The position numbers and the translations under genes were made by a program. A stretch of DNA of 64,000 nt, taken from the NCBI RefSeq assembly GCF_026213295.1, contig NC_079428.1, positions 9,143,628-9,207,627 on the forward strand. The letters run 5' to 3'. Position 1 is the stretch's first letter, and every line of letters begins with the position of its first letter. Source of the stretch: Gadus chalcogrammus (lineage: Eukaryota; Chordata; Actinopteri; Gadiformes; Gadidae). The notes under the pieces were generated by a model. It searched no databases. It was not told the DNA's origin and was given only the letters and a program-made list of their open reading frames with translations. Shown piece after piece: positions 47,354 through 59,350 of this stretch.

Positions 47354-50300
47354 CTAATTGACATTAAATGCCGCTTTAAGGCTTTTCTCAGCATCTTCCT
47401 TGCTAATTTTTCTCCATTCAGTGGGAATATCTGCAGGCTTGGCATTATAAGATTCAGCTAAATCATTGTTGAACTTGACCATCACATATTTCCAGTAATC
47501 AGATGCTGTATAGCTACCATCTGCAGGAATTTCCCAATCCTCGTACAATGTTTTATATTCCTTGTAAGGATGCCACTCCCCCTTAGTATCCACATTCCTG
47601 AATTTTATGTCACTAGAGACAGCGGATGTGCAAATATAAGATACGAGTTTATTTGAGCCGTGATGTTTGCGTCTTCCAAACCCCTGTGGCCTATGTATTT
47701 CAACACGATGAGCCTTGTGAAACTCTGCCCCTGCCTCACATGGTGCCTTGCAGAATGGGCACTGTTTACCACATCCAACTAACTTAGCTGTAAGCTTATC
47801 TAGTGGCTTTGACCCGAGTCCGTCTAGTTTCGCTTTGAATTTAGTTTGTTTTTGTTTTTTCTGCAGAGCTTGTTCCATTTCCTTCACAGATTTTTTAAGA
47901 AAGTCTGCAAACTTTTCTGCTGTGGCTTCTTTCAAAAGCACCATGCAAGCGCTGAGAGCATCCTGGGAGATTACCAATTTATCACCAAGTTCCTTGCAAA
48001 TATCTTGAACAAACTCTTTTTGGGTCGCTACTTTGTTCACTTGGGCCTTTTGAATAGCATTTTCAATACATCTGATACATTGTTTTAGATATTTATCCTC
48101 TAACTCTAAAAGTTTGGTTCCATCTGAAAAGCGTTTCTCAATTTGCTCCTGAATCCATTCCCTTGTGAATTTCGCATATGAACTGGTGTACTCTTTGAAG
48201 TCGTCATAGCTTTCTTTTGAAAGCAAGTCTTTTAAGACAGAATATTGGAAAAACATGCGCGTGCTGAAATTCACTGAATCATTGCCTGACACCATTTCAT
48301 CAACAACATCTGGAACCGAGGAAACTCTAATGTAGGTCTCTACTGCAGGCTGGAGGCAACGATTAGCAAATTCCACAGCTTTCTTTTCATCCTGCTCCAC
48401 TGCGTGATACAGGTCTTTAAAATCATCAAAAAACCTATCTTTGTCTCGATTGACACACTTGATTGGGTCATTTTCTGTTATGAAATCCTGGTGCATTTCT
48501 TCAAAGATTCTAGCTGCATAACAACAAACGTGTAATTTTAAACTCACTACATATTGTGTGTCTTTTTCTCCATCGAGTTTCACATCAATGTGATTCAAAA
48601 TCTCCTGAATGTAATTGTCATGGTAATCTGTTTTCTCCTGCCTTTGAACAGATACAAGTCTTTTGCAACTTGCTATAATTTCGTCAGCCTTTTCTTGTAA
48701 CTCTGCTTTATATCTCCATTTTAATTCTGTCAATTTAACAAACTTTGACAACCTGCCATAATTTGCTTCGAAATCCCCATGTCCATGATCTTTAAGTGTT
48801 ACGTTAACTATCTGATTTGCATGGCTACCCATTGGGTCTACATTCTTTCTCAGTTGAAGATGAACTCTATTATAGACATTGATTTTGGGCATTACTTTGT
48901 CACGGAGAGGTTCTGTAGCTTTCTCCCACATCTGGTCAAAATCATTTCTCAGCTCTTCATCCGATTGGCTTTGATTTTTATGGCCTTCCTCTAGCAGTCT
49001 AAGCACTTCTCCCTCCAAACGTTTTGTGGTGCTTTTCTTTACTTCCTCAACTTTTGCCATTGCCTCTTTATTTTCAGCCGCTATATGTACTTCCGACTTA
49101 AACGACCTTTCCGATTCGTTTCTTAGGATATTTGCACTTTGTATGAAGTCTTCTCTGTATCTCTCGACTAGGTGGACCTGACCATCAGTTTTGAAATATA
49201 GTTCTAGGTTGTCAATAAGTTTTTCTTCCCATTTAATTAGCTCTAAAAAGGCTTCAGTATTCAATTCCGTGACAAGTTCTCTGATGTTGGATGCCTCAGA
49301 TATGCCAGCACTTGTTCCAAAATTTGAAATCTGTGTTTTTGCACTTATTTCCAATGAGTACATGTGCCTTTTGAATTCCCATTCCCACTTGTTGAATTCT
49401 GTGCATATTTTCATGTAAGCATCAGCCACCAGGCTATTTCTAAAGCTGAATATGAAATTTTCATGTTTTATGGCTTTCCATAGACTTGCTGTCCAATTAA
49501 TAAATTGATCAAAGTCGTAAGCAGATGACTTGCAATCTTTCAACATTTGGATAATGTTTGTTTTCAGTTCATAAACTGCTTCACTGTAACCTGAATTTAC
49601 TGGTGCCATTGGTGGGTTTCCATGCCATAGTCCAGGAATGTACCCGTTGCCAGTGTCAGGATCATATTCCATTACTTCCTTGAAGCTTTTGTTTTCCTCT
49701 TTTTTCTCAACTTTGGCAGCTGCCTGTGTCATCTCGTTCAACTGTTGTAACAGCACGGTTCTGTCCCTTAAGTTATTGTCATGGGCTGACACATCTGATA
49801 CGTTCTGATGAACAAACAGACATTTTGGTTTTTTGCCGACTTCTTTCATCCTGAGAAAGGCATGTACTACAATCTGTAGGATGTCTTTCATGTCTGTCAT
49901 GTTCTCCATTGCAATGTTTATTATTGTGATGTCACTTAACCCCACAACAATAGTTGCAAGCTCATTGTCGTGCTCATAGCTATCTTCTAATTGTGCTAGC
50001 TCTAGCGATTTCAGTCCTTCGGTGTCAAGGATGATCAAAAAATCACAGTTAATTTCTTTTGAGTACTCTTTGTTCACTCTGATGAGCAACATGAAAGCCC
50101 CTCTAGTGCATCGGCCACTGCTGACCGCAAACTGCACTCCAAACATAGTGTTGAGAAGAGTGGACTTTCCTGTGCTCTGAATCCCAAGAACTGTGACAAC
50201 TCTTATCTTACTCTCTGGAACTACCATTTTTCTCAGCTCAGAAAAGACGTCCTTCACCCATGCCAAAGGAATGCCTGATGCTTCTCCATCCACAAGCTCC

Positions 50301-52008
50301 AGTGGAAATCCATCAATGAGTAATTGGGCACACAACTCGGGCAAATGCATGAATTTTTGACGAAACAAATCTGATTCAGGAAGGGAGACTGTAGATTCAT
50401 ATATTTGACCCATTTCTCGAAAGTAGTTTTCAATGCCTAAAGAGCTTTTAGATAGTTGTTGATCAATGACTTTAAGTTCTTCTTTGCTTGAATTCTTACT
50501 TTTGAGTTTATACTCCGCCCTGAGATGTGACAAATGTTCTCGGGACAAGTTGTCAATTTTAATTTGCATCCATTTTAAAAAATAAGCCTGTTCAACAGCT
50601 GGACATGAGAGTGCATCTATGAAGCTGATCATATCATTTGAAATGGCCAAATCCCTCTGCTGTTCCCGGAGATCTGTTTTCTGCTGGTGTAGGCCACATT
50701 TGTATTTTTCTATGTCTTTATCCCCAGCTTTTCGAAGCCGACATTCCTCCTTCTCTAATTGGGTAAATTCTTTCCATATTGAGCCCTGCAGAGGAAGTTC
50801 TTTTTCTTTGTACTGTACAGTGTCTGTTATTTTTGAGGTGATAGCTTCTGCATTTTTCTCAGCGTTCTGACAGTCTGAGGCATGCTCATCAACCATTATT
50901 CCAAGCTCAATAGCAATGTCAGCCATTTCCTCTATGCTCTTTTTTTTCTCTGTCTTTTTAACAACATTTGTTACTATGTCTTGTATAGTTTTTGCAAAGT
51001 CGGCATTGTTGACTTCCTTTCTCTTACAAATGATGTTGGTCTGTGGAAAACTTATTTCTTCCAGTACCTTTATGCACCTTTCGTGGTTGAAATTATTGTT
51101 ATCCACATTGACTATCAAGAAAATCTCTGTTTCGTGTTGTTTTTTGAGTAGTTCGTATTGGTTGTCAAAATTGTCAAGAAACACAAAAACTGCCGCAGAC
51201 GTTTTGCATAAAAAGGAATATTGCAATTCACAGAGAGCAATATCTCCTCTGAGATTAGCTACAGCTACTGGTTCATTGAAGATATCTATGTTTTGGCCAC
51301 CACAGGGAAGATACCAACTAGTTTCGACAAGTCCATCTGCAATTTCCCTTGGAACATTACCACATGGCATGTTATGGTGAACAAAGGTGTTTTGGTACTG
51401 TTGGGGATTGCTTAGGAGTGTATTCAGAATCTCTGACTTCGATAACAAACTTTTACCCAGTCTCACAAAGGACACCATCGGAAGTTTGGGGACCACAATT
51501 GATTTTTCAATACAGCTTTTGGCGTCAGAGAGTGCCTGAGGTCTGTACTTTTTAACAATGCCTCTCAAAGCCCAAAGCATGAGTGTTTGCTTCTGTGTGC
51601 CACAATCAGGAAGCAGTAGAGGCAACCCAAACTGACACATGGACATTTTGACTGCCATTTCTTGCTGAAGGAGGCCATTTGAGCACAGAAAGAGAGCAGT
51701 GATTATGTCTAATGGGTTAAGCAATTCACCTGACTTTTTAGGGCCAAACATGGTGTAAAGATCTAAACCGACATTGCCACGAGGAAGATCTTGCTCTAAC
51801 TCACTGCCTGCAGAACATTTCACATTTCTAGCAGTCCCATTGACCATCATTAACCTCTTGAGAAAGCACCAAGGGAGGTCTGAAAGACATTTAGCCGCTT
51901 CTTCTGTGACGGCCTTCTTGTCAATCTGTAGCACACTGCTTAGTGAGAGCTTCTCCTTGTAGTTCTCTTTTAAGCCAAGATTTTTGAGAAAATCCTCCAG
52001 TTTCGTTT
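47354..52008 (-). CDS. gvin1: Interferon-induced very large GTPase 1-like, main exon
   Basis: One uninterrupted exon of about 1551 codons from an acceptor (ATATCCACAG, exon from 52008) to TAG at 47354. The open frame runs a little further upstream but has no ATG there, and the acceptor phase matches the FN3 exon. The start ETKLEDFLKNLGL and DLPWCFLKRLMMVN are typical of fish GVIN/VLIG proteins. The GTPase domain carries G1 GIQSTGKSTLLNT (about residue 620 from the open-frame start), TRGAF and G3 DTEG (about 669), then FVHQNVSD. A long charged helical region follows, then a Cys-rich C-terminal patch CPFCKAPCEAGAEFH (about 1424). The family is interferon-inducible and cytosolic or nuclear, with an unclear role in cell-autonomous immunity. 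No frame break. Confidence 0.93.
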
Positions 52009-52310
52009 CTGTGGATATGATAGTTCTGATCAACCATTATTGTGGGTTCGTTTCACATTTCTAAAAGTAATTGAACATCTTTAAACATTTGCTTGTTATT
52101 TTGGTGGACTTAGTGAGGGCATAATGTCATCAATATCCTGTTCGTCATTTCAGGCAATTTTTTATGGTTTAATTTTGTTCAAACCATGTTGTTTGTAAAT
52201 AGGAATATAAGAGTAGATTAAAATAGATGGGCGAGTCTGTCTACAATAAGCAAAAAGAGCAGTATGAAACTTGTATGAAAAGGTTTTGGTAGGTTATAAG
52301 AATAACTCAC
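52009..52310 (-). other. gvin1: Intron of gvin1-like gene
   Basis: 302 bases between GTGAGT (donor, 52305-52310) and CACAG (acceptor). Phase 1 on both sides, so the FN3 exon and the large exon join in frame as ...SAHT-E-TKLEDF. Confidence 0.8.
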
Positions 52311-52571
52311 CTGTGTGAGCAGATGTCAATGCAGGCTGGCTGAGTCTTCCGCTTTTCAGCTGTGTTTTAATTTGGAAGTCATACGTGAGCCCTGGCTTCA
52401 GATCGTGGAATGTCACACTGTTTGAATCTGTTGTCTGCTCTCGGTGTGCTTCTGAATCACAGGAACAGGTCACAACGTAACCCCCCACCTCACCAGCAGG
52501 TGTTTCCCATGTAAGAGACACCGTACTACTAGTGATATGGGAAACATGGACATTTCCTGGAGGAATGGCCT
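52311..52571 (-). CDS. gvin1: Fibronectin type III exon of gvin1-like gene
   Basis: 261 bases, phase 1-1, acceptor TTTTACAG and donor GTGAGT. It encodes one FN3 module: IPPGNVHVSHITSSTVSLTW, then GYVVTCSC and LKPGLTYDFQIKTQLKSGRL, with the conserved W, the L-x-P-G-x-x-Y turn and final strand. Fish GVIN-type and some NLR-type immune genes carry FN3 modules as separate symmetrical exons, which fits its position 302 bases before the GTPase exon. The true start codon and any signal lie further upstream and were not found. Confidence 0.85.
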
Positions 52572-52579
52572 CTGTAAAA

Positions 52580-53479
52580 GATGAAAAACAAACAAGCATA
52601 TTCATGTAGCATGCTACCTTCTGGTTGTATCAATGTTTAATTTCAAGAGGGGGATTGATCTCATGCTATGAAGCATTCCTAGTCCAAGATGTCTACTTTG
52701 CAGGAATCTGTGATAAGGATAGTCTGTGACTTGATTTTGCAAGAGTAGTCAAGATGATTTGCTGTTCGGTTGGAGCCCACCCAATAGTAACGATGTTAGT
52801 GCCAGCATGATGAACCTTTAGTGATACAAAAGTATTTTTTTTTTCTTTATTTCTGTTTATGTACTATTATGAATGTTGTTTATCAAGGCCCCTAGTAATT
52901 GTGCTAGTGTGTGTAGCTATCTTAAATTGCTTACGGATAAGAATAGAATTAGAGACGTTCTGATACCATTTTTGTTCATTCCGATACTGATTCCGATTCC
53001 TGAAATTGATTATGGGCCTTTACCGAGTTTATACCGATATAACAGCTACCATTGTAACTACTATTAGCACTTGTTCTGGGTTCCCTTACGATAACAGCAA
53101 TGTATAGACGGTTCACTGAAAGTCTACAAAATGTACTTTCAGAACTAGATCATTTACATTTATAATCCAAAATTACAATAAACATTTGTATTCTTGTCGT
53201 TAAGTGTCCATGCATACATGTTTTTCTGACTTGGTAGCTTGAACGCACATAGTTCGGAGAAGATACGGTTCCACCTCAAACTTACGTACTATAACTATTA
53301 TGAATTTTGTTTATTAAGTACCCCAGTAATAGCACTAGTGTGTGTAGCTATATTATATTGCCAGTAAATAGGAATATAAAAGTGGATTAAAGTAGAGTGG
53401 AGAGTCTGATAACAATAAGCAAAAAGAGTAGTATGAAACTTGTATGAAAAGGCTTTAGTAGCTAATAAGCATAACTCAC
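52580..53479. other. Non-coding, duplicated intron sequence
   Basis: Bases 53370-53479 repeat 52200-52310, and 52870-52935 resembles 53299-53362. This shows that the FN3 exon region was tandemly duplicated. CGTTCTGATACCATTTTTG near 52957 looks like a DNA-transposon piece. Confidence 0.6.
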
Positions 53480-53583
53480 CTGTGTGGGCAGATGCCAAGG
53501 CAGGATGGCTGAGTCCTCCGCTTTTCAGCTGTGTTTTAATTTGGAAGTCATACTTGAGCCCTGGCTTCAGATCAGTCTGCTCT
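53480..53583 (-). pseudogene. Degenerate second FN3 exon
   Basis: It retains the donor GTGAGT (53474-53479) and about 95 bases matching the 3' part of the FN3 exon (CTTTTCAGCTGTGTTTTAAT, GCCCTGGCTTCAGATC). After CAGATC it jumps to AGTCTGCTCTCCG, losing about 28 bases, and the 5' half is gone. It cannot encode a full FN3 module. Confidence 0.8.
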
Positions 53584-53663
53584 CCGTTACAAAACAGGTA
53601 TAATATTACATGTAACAGGTAGAGTAACAGAGTTATTCAACACACTGCACAAATGGAGTTGGT

Positions 53664-54080
53664 TGAAAATGTGATTAATCGCATTAACGTCATAGTTAAC
53701 TCACGATTAATCGCAAATTATTTTTCTATGCTAAATATCCCTTGATTTCTTTGTCCCATAATTCTTCTCATTTTAATTCTCTTATCAACATGGTGAAGCT
53801 TGCCTTGTGCAAATGATTTTTTATTGATAACAACATTGACATATACTGATCAAAACAGGACGATATAAAAAAAGATTCTATAGTGCAATTAAACGACTGC
53901 TTTGAACAAATGTCATTTGAACATAGCAGTCAGGCTACTGCTTCTTTGTTTTGAGCCAAAGAAAAAAAAGTTTTTTTTTTAAAATAAAATAATTGCGTTA
54001 ATCGCGCAATAACAATTTTAACGCCGTTAAAATTGGTTTGCGTTAACGCCGTTAATAACGCGTTTAACTGACAGCTCTAA
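53664..54080. mobile_element. hAT-type MITE, longer copy
   Basis: GATTAATCGCATTAACGTCA at one end, and AACGCCGTTAAAATTGG then GCGTTTAACTGACAGCTC at the other. Same family as 1804-1945. No transposase is encoded. Confidence 0.75.
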
Positions 54081-54176
54081 TATATATATATATATATATA
54101 GCTGTGCAGTATATAATATTTATAATCTCAATGTTAAAGTATATATATATATATATATATTAAGGCAATTTACTAA

Positions 54177-55440
54177 ATAGACCATCGGCAATTAATTGGT
54201 TGGTTACTATACCTCCTCCTTCATGCTGTCTATTCCAGCTGATTCTTCAGCCATTTTCCGACCGAAAAGGAAACTAAATTGATCAAAATATGACAAAATA
54301 CAAAATCACAGGCATACTCACACACAGAATGAGTCCCACATAAGTATTGCCTATTTGCCTGGTTTACTGGTTGTCAAATAAGTATTCACCAAAGAAGGTG
54401 AGGAACTTTTTAAGAAAAATGCAGAGGGTGGTTTTATTGTCAAACTTAAGCTGTCTTCATACTTGAATCCTTCACACTAAAGCTTTGCTATACGACTTTC
54501 AGGTTTCTTGATTCAATTTAAAAAAAGACCACTATGAAAGCATTTCTTAATTTACATATCAAGTTGAACTAATGCATAGCTGGTAAAAAGCATTGGCCAG
54601 CTTTCAATGTGTTCTATATTAAGTTTGTCCTTTATAGTACACGCGGCTGTATTTTCCCAAAAGAAAATACTTCTGACCAAACTCACGTGATTGAAGGATC
54701 AGACGCTGTTGGACATCAAAATGTTCGTCGACTCCTACTGAGCAGCAGTGTGTCAAGAGTTTCTGAGAAGTGAATTAAGTTTGAGGCCAGGTTATTTTTA
54801 TACAAGTCATCGCTGCATGATTATGGATCCCGCCCGCTCATTATCAACAGATCCGCCCATGATACCAAGAATCACGCTGTGATTGGCTGGCAATGACCCA
54901 AGCACATGACCTAACATACTGAACACGCAGTCGACCAGTTCCAAACTGTCAGCGGTAGACTGCCCAAACCTATTATTTATTTATTTTTTATTTTTTAAAT
55001 GCCACCATGAAAATGTTATATGAAAGAAACTTGGTACACATGCACCTTTCGTCACGATGAATAACGCTCAAATTGCAATGCCATTTGGATATAATCATGG
55101 AAGGAATCATTTCAAATGGACAGTATGCGTTTAGAAACATGGTTGGTGATAAGCTACTTCCGGAAAAACCAGTTCTTAAGGCATACCTACCAAGGAAGCA
55201 CAATATATTCGCCACGTATGGAAGAGCTCCTTCTCAAAATATAGCGTACGTAATCTGCCAGTGGCAACATACATGTCCATGTAGGGTAGTGGTACGGATT
55301 AGAGGAGATTTGGTAGAGGAGTCTTCATTTTTGACTATAAATGGGTGTCACTGTCAAAAAGCACGGAAACACCCACACACCGACACCTCCTTGAGATTAG
55401 TGTGGGGACAGAAACGACCACATATGAATAATAGTTATAC
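54177..55440 (+). mobile_element. Dispersed repeat, copy 2, with small ORF
   Basis: Matches 4899-5590 at both ends (GAATTGGTTGGTTACTATAC-like start, GGCAACATACATGTCCATGT near 55265) and carries extra sequence between. The family is unrecognised; it is probably a DNA transposon or a gene fragment it carries. Confidence 0.65.
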
Positions 55441-55444
55441 CTGA
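55073..55444 (+). CDS. Small Cys/His-rich protein, transposon-associated, uncertain
   Basis: 123 codons from an ATG. The N-terminal part is ordinary (KAYLPRKHNIFATYGRAP); the middle reads YVICQWQHTCPCRVVVRIRG followed by a CHC about 20 residues later. That spacing of Cys and His with an aromatic start loosely resembles FLYWCH-type zinc-binding modules found beside Mutator-like transposases. This is inference from pattern only. The shorter copy near 5460-5500 keeps the CQWQHTCPC region in part, so the sequence belongs to the repeat. Confidence 0.35.
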   Translation: MQCHLDIIMEGIISNGQYAFRNMVGDKLLPEKPVLKAYLPRKHNIFATYGRAPSQNIAYVICQWQHTCPCRVVVRIRGDLVEESSFLTINGCHCQKARKHPHTDTSLRLVWGQKRPHMNNSYT

Positions 55445-55764
55445 AAACATTGTGTTCACCTTTCTATTATTTCAGGCAGTTGATGCACTTGTGAGTCAAT
55501 TAGACATTACTAGGCATTACTAAAAAAAAGCCATTATGTCGTAACCATCCAAGGTATACTTACAAGTGATATTGTGAAGCAATGGTATATGTTTCTTTAG
55601 AAGCCACAAAGTTTAAATAAAACATGTTTTATTCTCAATGACATTTAAAAGCACTACACTACCCAACATCCTAAAGTGTAACAAGACGCCTTCGATACTA
55701 CTGAATTCACATGTATTAAAAATGAGTAATGTTATTACTTTATATAACCCTCCATTGTGTCTTA

Positions 55765-56586
55765 TCAGCCACACTCTGTGGGAACCGGTGGTTCCGGTAT
55801 TGAAACCTGAGCAGGGTTTGCAGTCACCGACGAAGGAACGTGGAAATAAGGCACTTCCTCAAACAGAACAATGGGGTGGTTTCCAAAGTAAAGTTGTGCT
55901 TGGCCTTGGGTCAGGAATGGGTGGCCTAGGAGAATCTTCTCACCAGCTATGTCAGCAACGAGGAAATGCAGGCCCACCTGGCGGTTGTTGATCTGGACAG
56001 GAACGTGAGACACCCCGAGTACAGCCGCTAATTGAATAGGCCTGCCCTACAGCATTAGTGAAAACTTAATGCCTATAGCATCCTTCTCAGTGTCAGTCCT
56101 GTTGCTGTAAGCTACGGACACTTTCCCACATGTGTAATTTCTTAAAACATGACGAGCCTCACCCAGTTTCCGGACACTCTGTCTCAGTTCAATGGCCACT
56201 GCAGCAGCAGGTTCTGAAGAACAACCATGTGCATTCTTCCATCTCCTCCAACAGGCCACTGTAGTCCCACTGAGAAGGCTGTTGGTTTCTGTGGATGCTT
56301 ACCCCTGCTGTACCAAGCAGAACTTTAACTGGACAGTCATGGTCTTTTCTGACCACTGATTAGCCCGAGCACAGCTCTTGAAACGGTGTTGGAACTCTTT
56401 CCAGGGTGTGGTGCCATCATACTGACCAGGATGTAAGGTGAGGACTCTTTCTCTGAAATCATTGTTCCTCACTCTCAGATGAGGGCTGGTAGTGTGTATG
56501 TTGAGACCGGCTTGCACGTACATCCCTGGGTATCTGGGGCATGGTGGATAATGAGAGACTGTTGTGCTCTGGATGAAACTGCCCAC
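55765..56586 (-). pseudogene. Decayed gypsy-type gag and protease
   Basis: On the minus strand a gag fragment (56586-56299, with HPGQYDGTTPWKEFQHRF) is followed by out-of-frame gag sequence (56259-56047). A protease-region fragment (56013-55765) comes next, with VADIAGEKILLGHPFL and GQAQLYFGNHPIVLF, as in Ty3/gypsy elements. Stops and frameshifts separate the parts, and no RT or integrase follows. A related fragment lies at 60195-60770. Confidence 0.65.
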
Positions 56587-56589
56587 CCG

Positions 56590-57380
56590 GGCAGAGGAAA
56601 AGGGATTTTCATGGAGTTTTGCAATAGCAGCTTCTGGTGGGAAAACGTGCGGTGCAGCTTTGATGGTTGCTGAGTTTGGTAGTTATGTACATGGTGGTCT
56701 TGGTCTATATGCCGGGGAAACAGTAACTTTCCCTATAATAATCAACAGACGGGCTTGTGCTTGAAAACCTCTGCAGAGGGGGTTCATATGGTGTTTGAGT
56801 CACCCTTAGCCCCACATTAGCAGGCACAGATGAGGGGTTATAATGTCCATATATTTTATTTATTTCACTCAAATGGTCTGTTTTTATTCCAACTTAATTT
56901 CCAATCATTGCAGTTAGCGTTATGAATGGGTTGGAGTGATTAGTCACTTTCCCAGGGCTCCCAAGTCTCACGCATTCGGCGTGAGACACACGCAATTCAA
57001 CCCATACACACGCTCACACGCCACACTTCGTATTTCTCACGCAGAGAAATTACAGGATAGCACCCCCCAATTTGGGCCGCTATTTAACAGTGGAACAGGT
57101 AGGAATCAATTGGGTTTCCTGTACGTAGGGTAACCAGACGTCCTTTTTTGCCCGGACATGCCCTCTTTTTGAGACACTGTTAAAAAAAGGTGTGGCGAAA
57201 TTTCAAAATTGTCCGGGATTTTATTAAAGCCTCATACATGTTCACATTGAATTTGCGTTGCGTTCTTTGCATTGGTGGAAGTGAGTAGGGGGAGTGGTTA
57301 AGTAGAGCCTTCAGATTGGACGGTTTGACTTACTTATTTACCGTCATGCTTGCATTAATTTTTTTACCATTATTATTTTA
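56590..57380. other. Non-coding, degraded
   Basis: Sequence between the gypsy remnant and the L2 remnant. The short frames are not supported. Confidence 0.4.
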
Positions 57381-57540
57381 TTGGGACAAAAGTTAACAAA
57401 TTTCTCCTACAGGGTATTGATAAAAGTGTCTGTGTCATCCTGTCTCGTCCACTACTCCTGCTGACGCCTCCCTCAACCGTGATCCTGCTCAACTGCCTCG
57501 TCCATCGCCCTTTCCAGCCCCTCAAGCTCTCCCGACAGCG

Positions 57541-59350
57541 TTGACCGGACCGCTTCGTACTCAAGCGCCGTCTCGATTGCGCTCCATGCGTAGGTACAGT
57601 CGTAGCGTTGACCACTCTAGCCTACGCCTGTTGAAGCGCACAGGGCCAGCGGCTAACGACGAGCTAACCCTTCGGATAGCCTCGATCAACCTGAGGTCCC
57701 TGGCGAACAAAACTTTCATGCTTAACGACTTCTTTACTTCCCGGGAGCTGGACTTTCTATTCCTGTGCGATACCTTGGTCTCTGCAGCCGCCAATACGCC
57801 ATTCTCTGAACTCCTTCCACCGGACTGTAACTTTTTCAATTCCCCCCGCGCGACTGGGAGAGGCGGAGGAGTCGCCTCTCTTTACAAATCATTGTTTCAA
57901 TGTCGGCAGATTCCACACAATGGTTTTGCGAGCTTTGAACTGCAACTGTTTGAAATAATTCTGTCTTTCCCCATTTTGTGCGCAGTGGTGTATCGACCAC
58001 CTAAATTCAACAAAGATTTTATCCAGGACTTTGCTGACCTTTTGTCTGGACTTATGGTAAGATATGACTACATTTTAATATCTGGTGATTTTAATGTCCA
58101 TGTTTGCTGTGAGTCACAGCCTTTGACCCGGGACTTCTTGAAATTCCTTGACTCAATTAGTCAAGAGCGAGCTGTCACCGGCTCAACGCATGAAAAGGGT
58201 CAGGGAAGGGTCTTGTGCTGTCCTATGGTATTTCTGTCTCTGTTAATGAAATCTGTGCCATGTCTTTTTCCGACCACTCCCCAATTCTGTTCACTGTGTC
58301 AGTCCCATGCTCAGGTAGTACCCATAGTGGCTCCAAACAGGTATCCCGCACGCTAAACTCCTCTACTGCCGGACATTTTTCAGCCGTGTTCAATGACTCC
58401 CCCCTTGGTAGACCAATAGACTCTGAGTACACTGCTGATGAGCTTCACTCTATGCTCTCATCTGCCTGCACTGGCATGCTGGACTCTATTGCCCCTTTCA
58501 TACCCAAACGCAAAAAAACACAGTCAACTCCATGGCTGAACGACGAAAAAACTCTGGGCGTGATTTTTTACAGTAAATTCAAGTTTGAACAGCAGGTCAG
58601 TGCAGTAGTTAGGAAGAGCTTTTTCCACCTGAGAACCCTAGCTAAGATCAAAGCCTACCTACCCCAGAGCAATCTTGAGAGAGTCATCCATGCCTTCATC
58701 ACTTCACAACTGGACTTCTGTAATTCTCTCTATACTGGCCTCGATCGATCCCAGCTACGCCGCCTGCAGTTGGTTCAGAACTCAGCCGCCCGACTCCTCA
58801 CCTGCACTAAAAAACACGATCATATCACCCCAGTCCTGGCTTCACTCCATTGGCTCCCCATCCGCTACCGCATGAATTTCAAACTCCTCTTGACTGTTTA
58901 CAAATCTCTCCATGGTCTGGCCCCCACCTACCTGTCCGATCTTCTCCACCACCATTCCCCTTCTAGAGCACTACGGTCAGCAGACCAACTGCGGCTGGAA
59001 GAACCCAGGTCCAGGCTTAATACTAGGGGGGACAGAGCCTTCTCAGTGGCAGCTCCTAGACTCTGGAACTGCCTCCCCCTCCAAGTCCGTTCTGCTCAGT
59101 CTCTGAATGTTTTTAAGTCCCTTTTAAAAACCCACCTCTATTCACTTGCCTTTGGCTAGCATCTCCCTTGATGCAACAGTGTGTATATATTTTTTTAAAT
59201 GTTATCTTTTATTGCACTTCTTATTTATTATTATTATTATTATTTATTTTTTTGTGCCTTCCTGCAATATTGCACTTTACTGTAAAGCACTTTGGTGCGG
59301 CTAAGCCGTCTGTAAATGCGCTATATAAACAAAATAGACATTGACATTGA
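57541..59350 (+). mobile_element. L2-type LINE, internally deleted copy
   Basis: Its 5' part encodes an AP-endonuclease-like region (LRIASINLRSLANKTF, then VYRPPKF, SGDFNVHV). Near 58553 it jumps directly to the C-terminal part of the RT ORF (SKFKFEQQVSAVVRK to the end at 59159). The endonuclease position usually reading T-E-T-W reads CDTLV, a sign of decay. The 3' tail has GTAAAGCACTTTGGTG and GCGCTATATAAACAAAATAG, typical of L2/Maui LINEs. It cannot encode an active enzyme. Confidence 0.85.

Noticed and set aside
52009..52033. Extending the gvin1-like protein to the first codon of the open frame at 52033
   Set aside because: That codon is TTG, not ATG, and a good splice acceptor at 52009-52010 matches the phase of the FN3 exon.
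57541..58356. Treating the 271-codon frame as a host gene
   Set aside because: It is the endonuclease part of an L2-type LINE; the same family's 3' end follows, and a second copy lies at 60809-63085.
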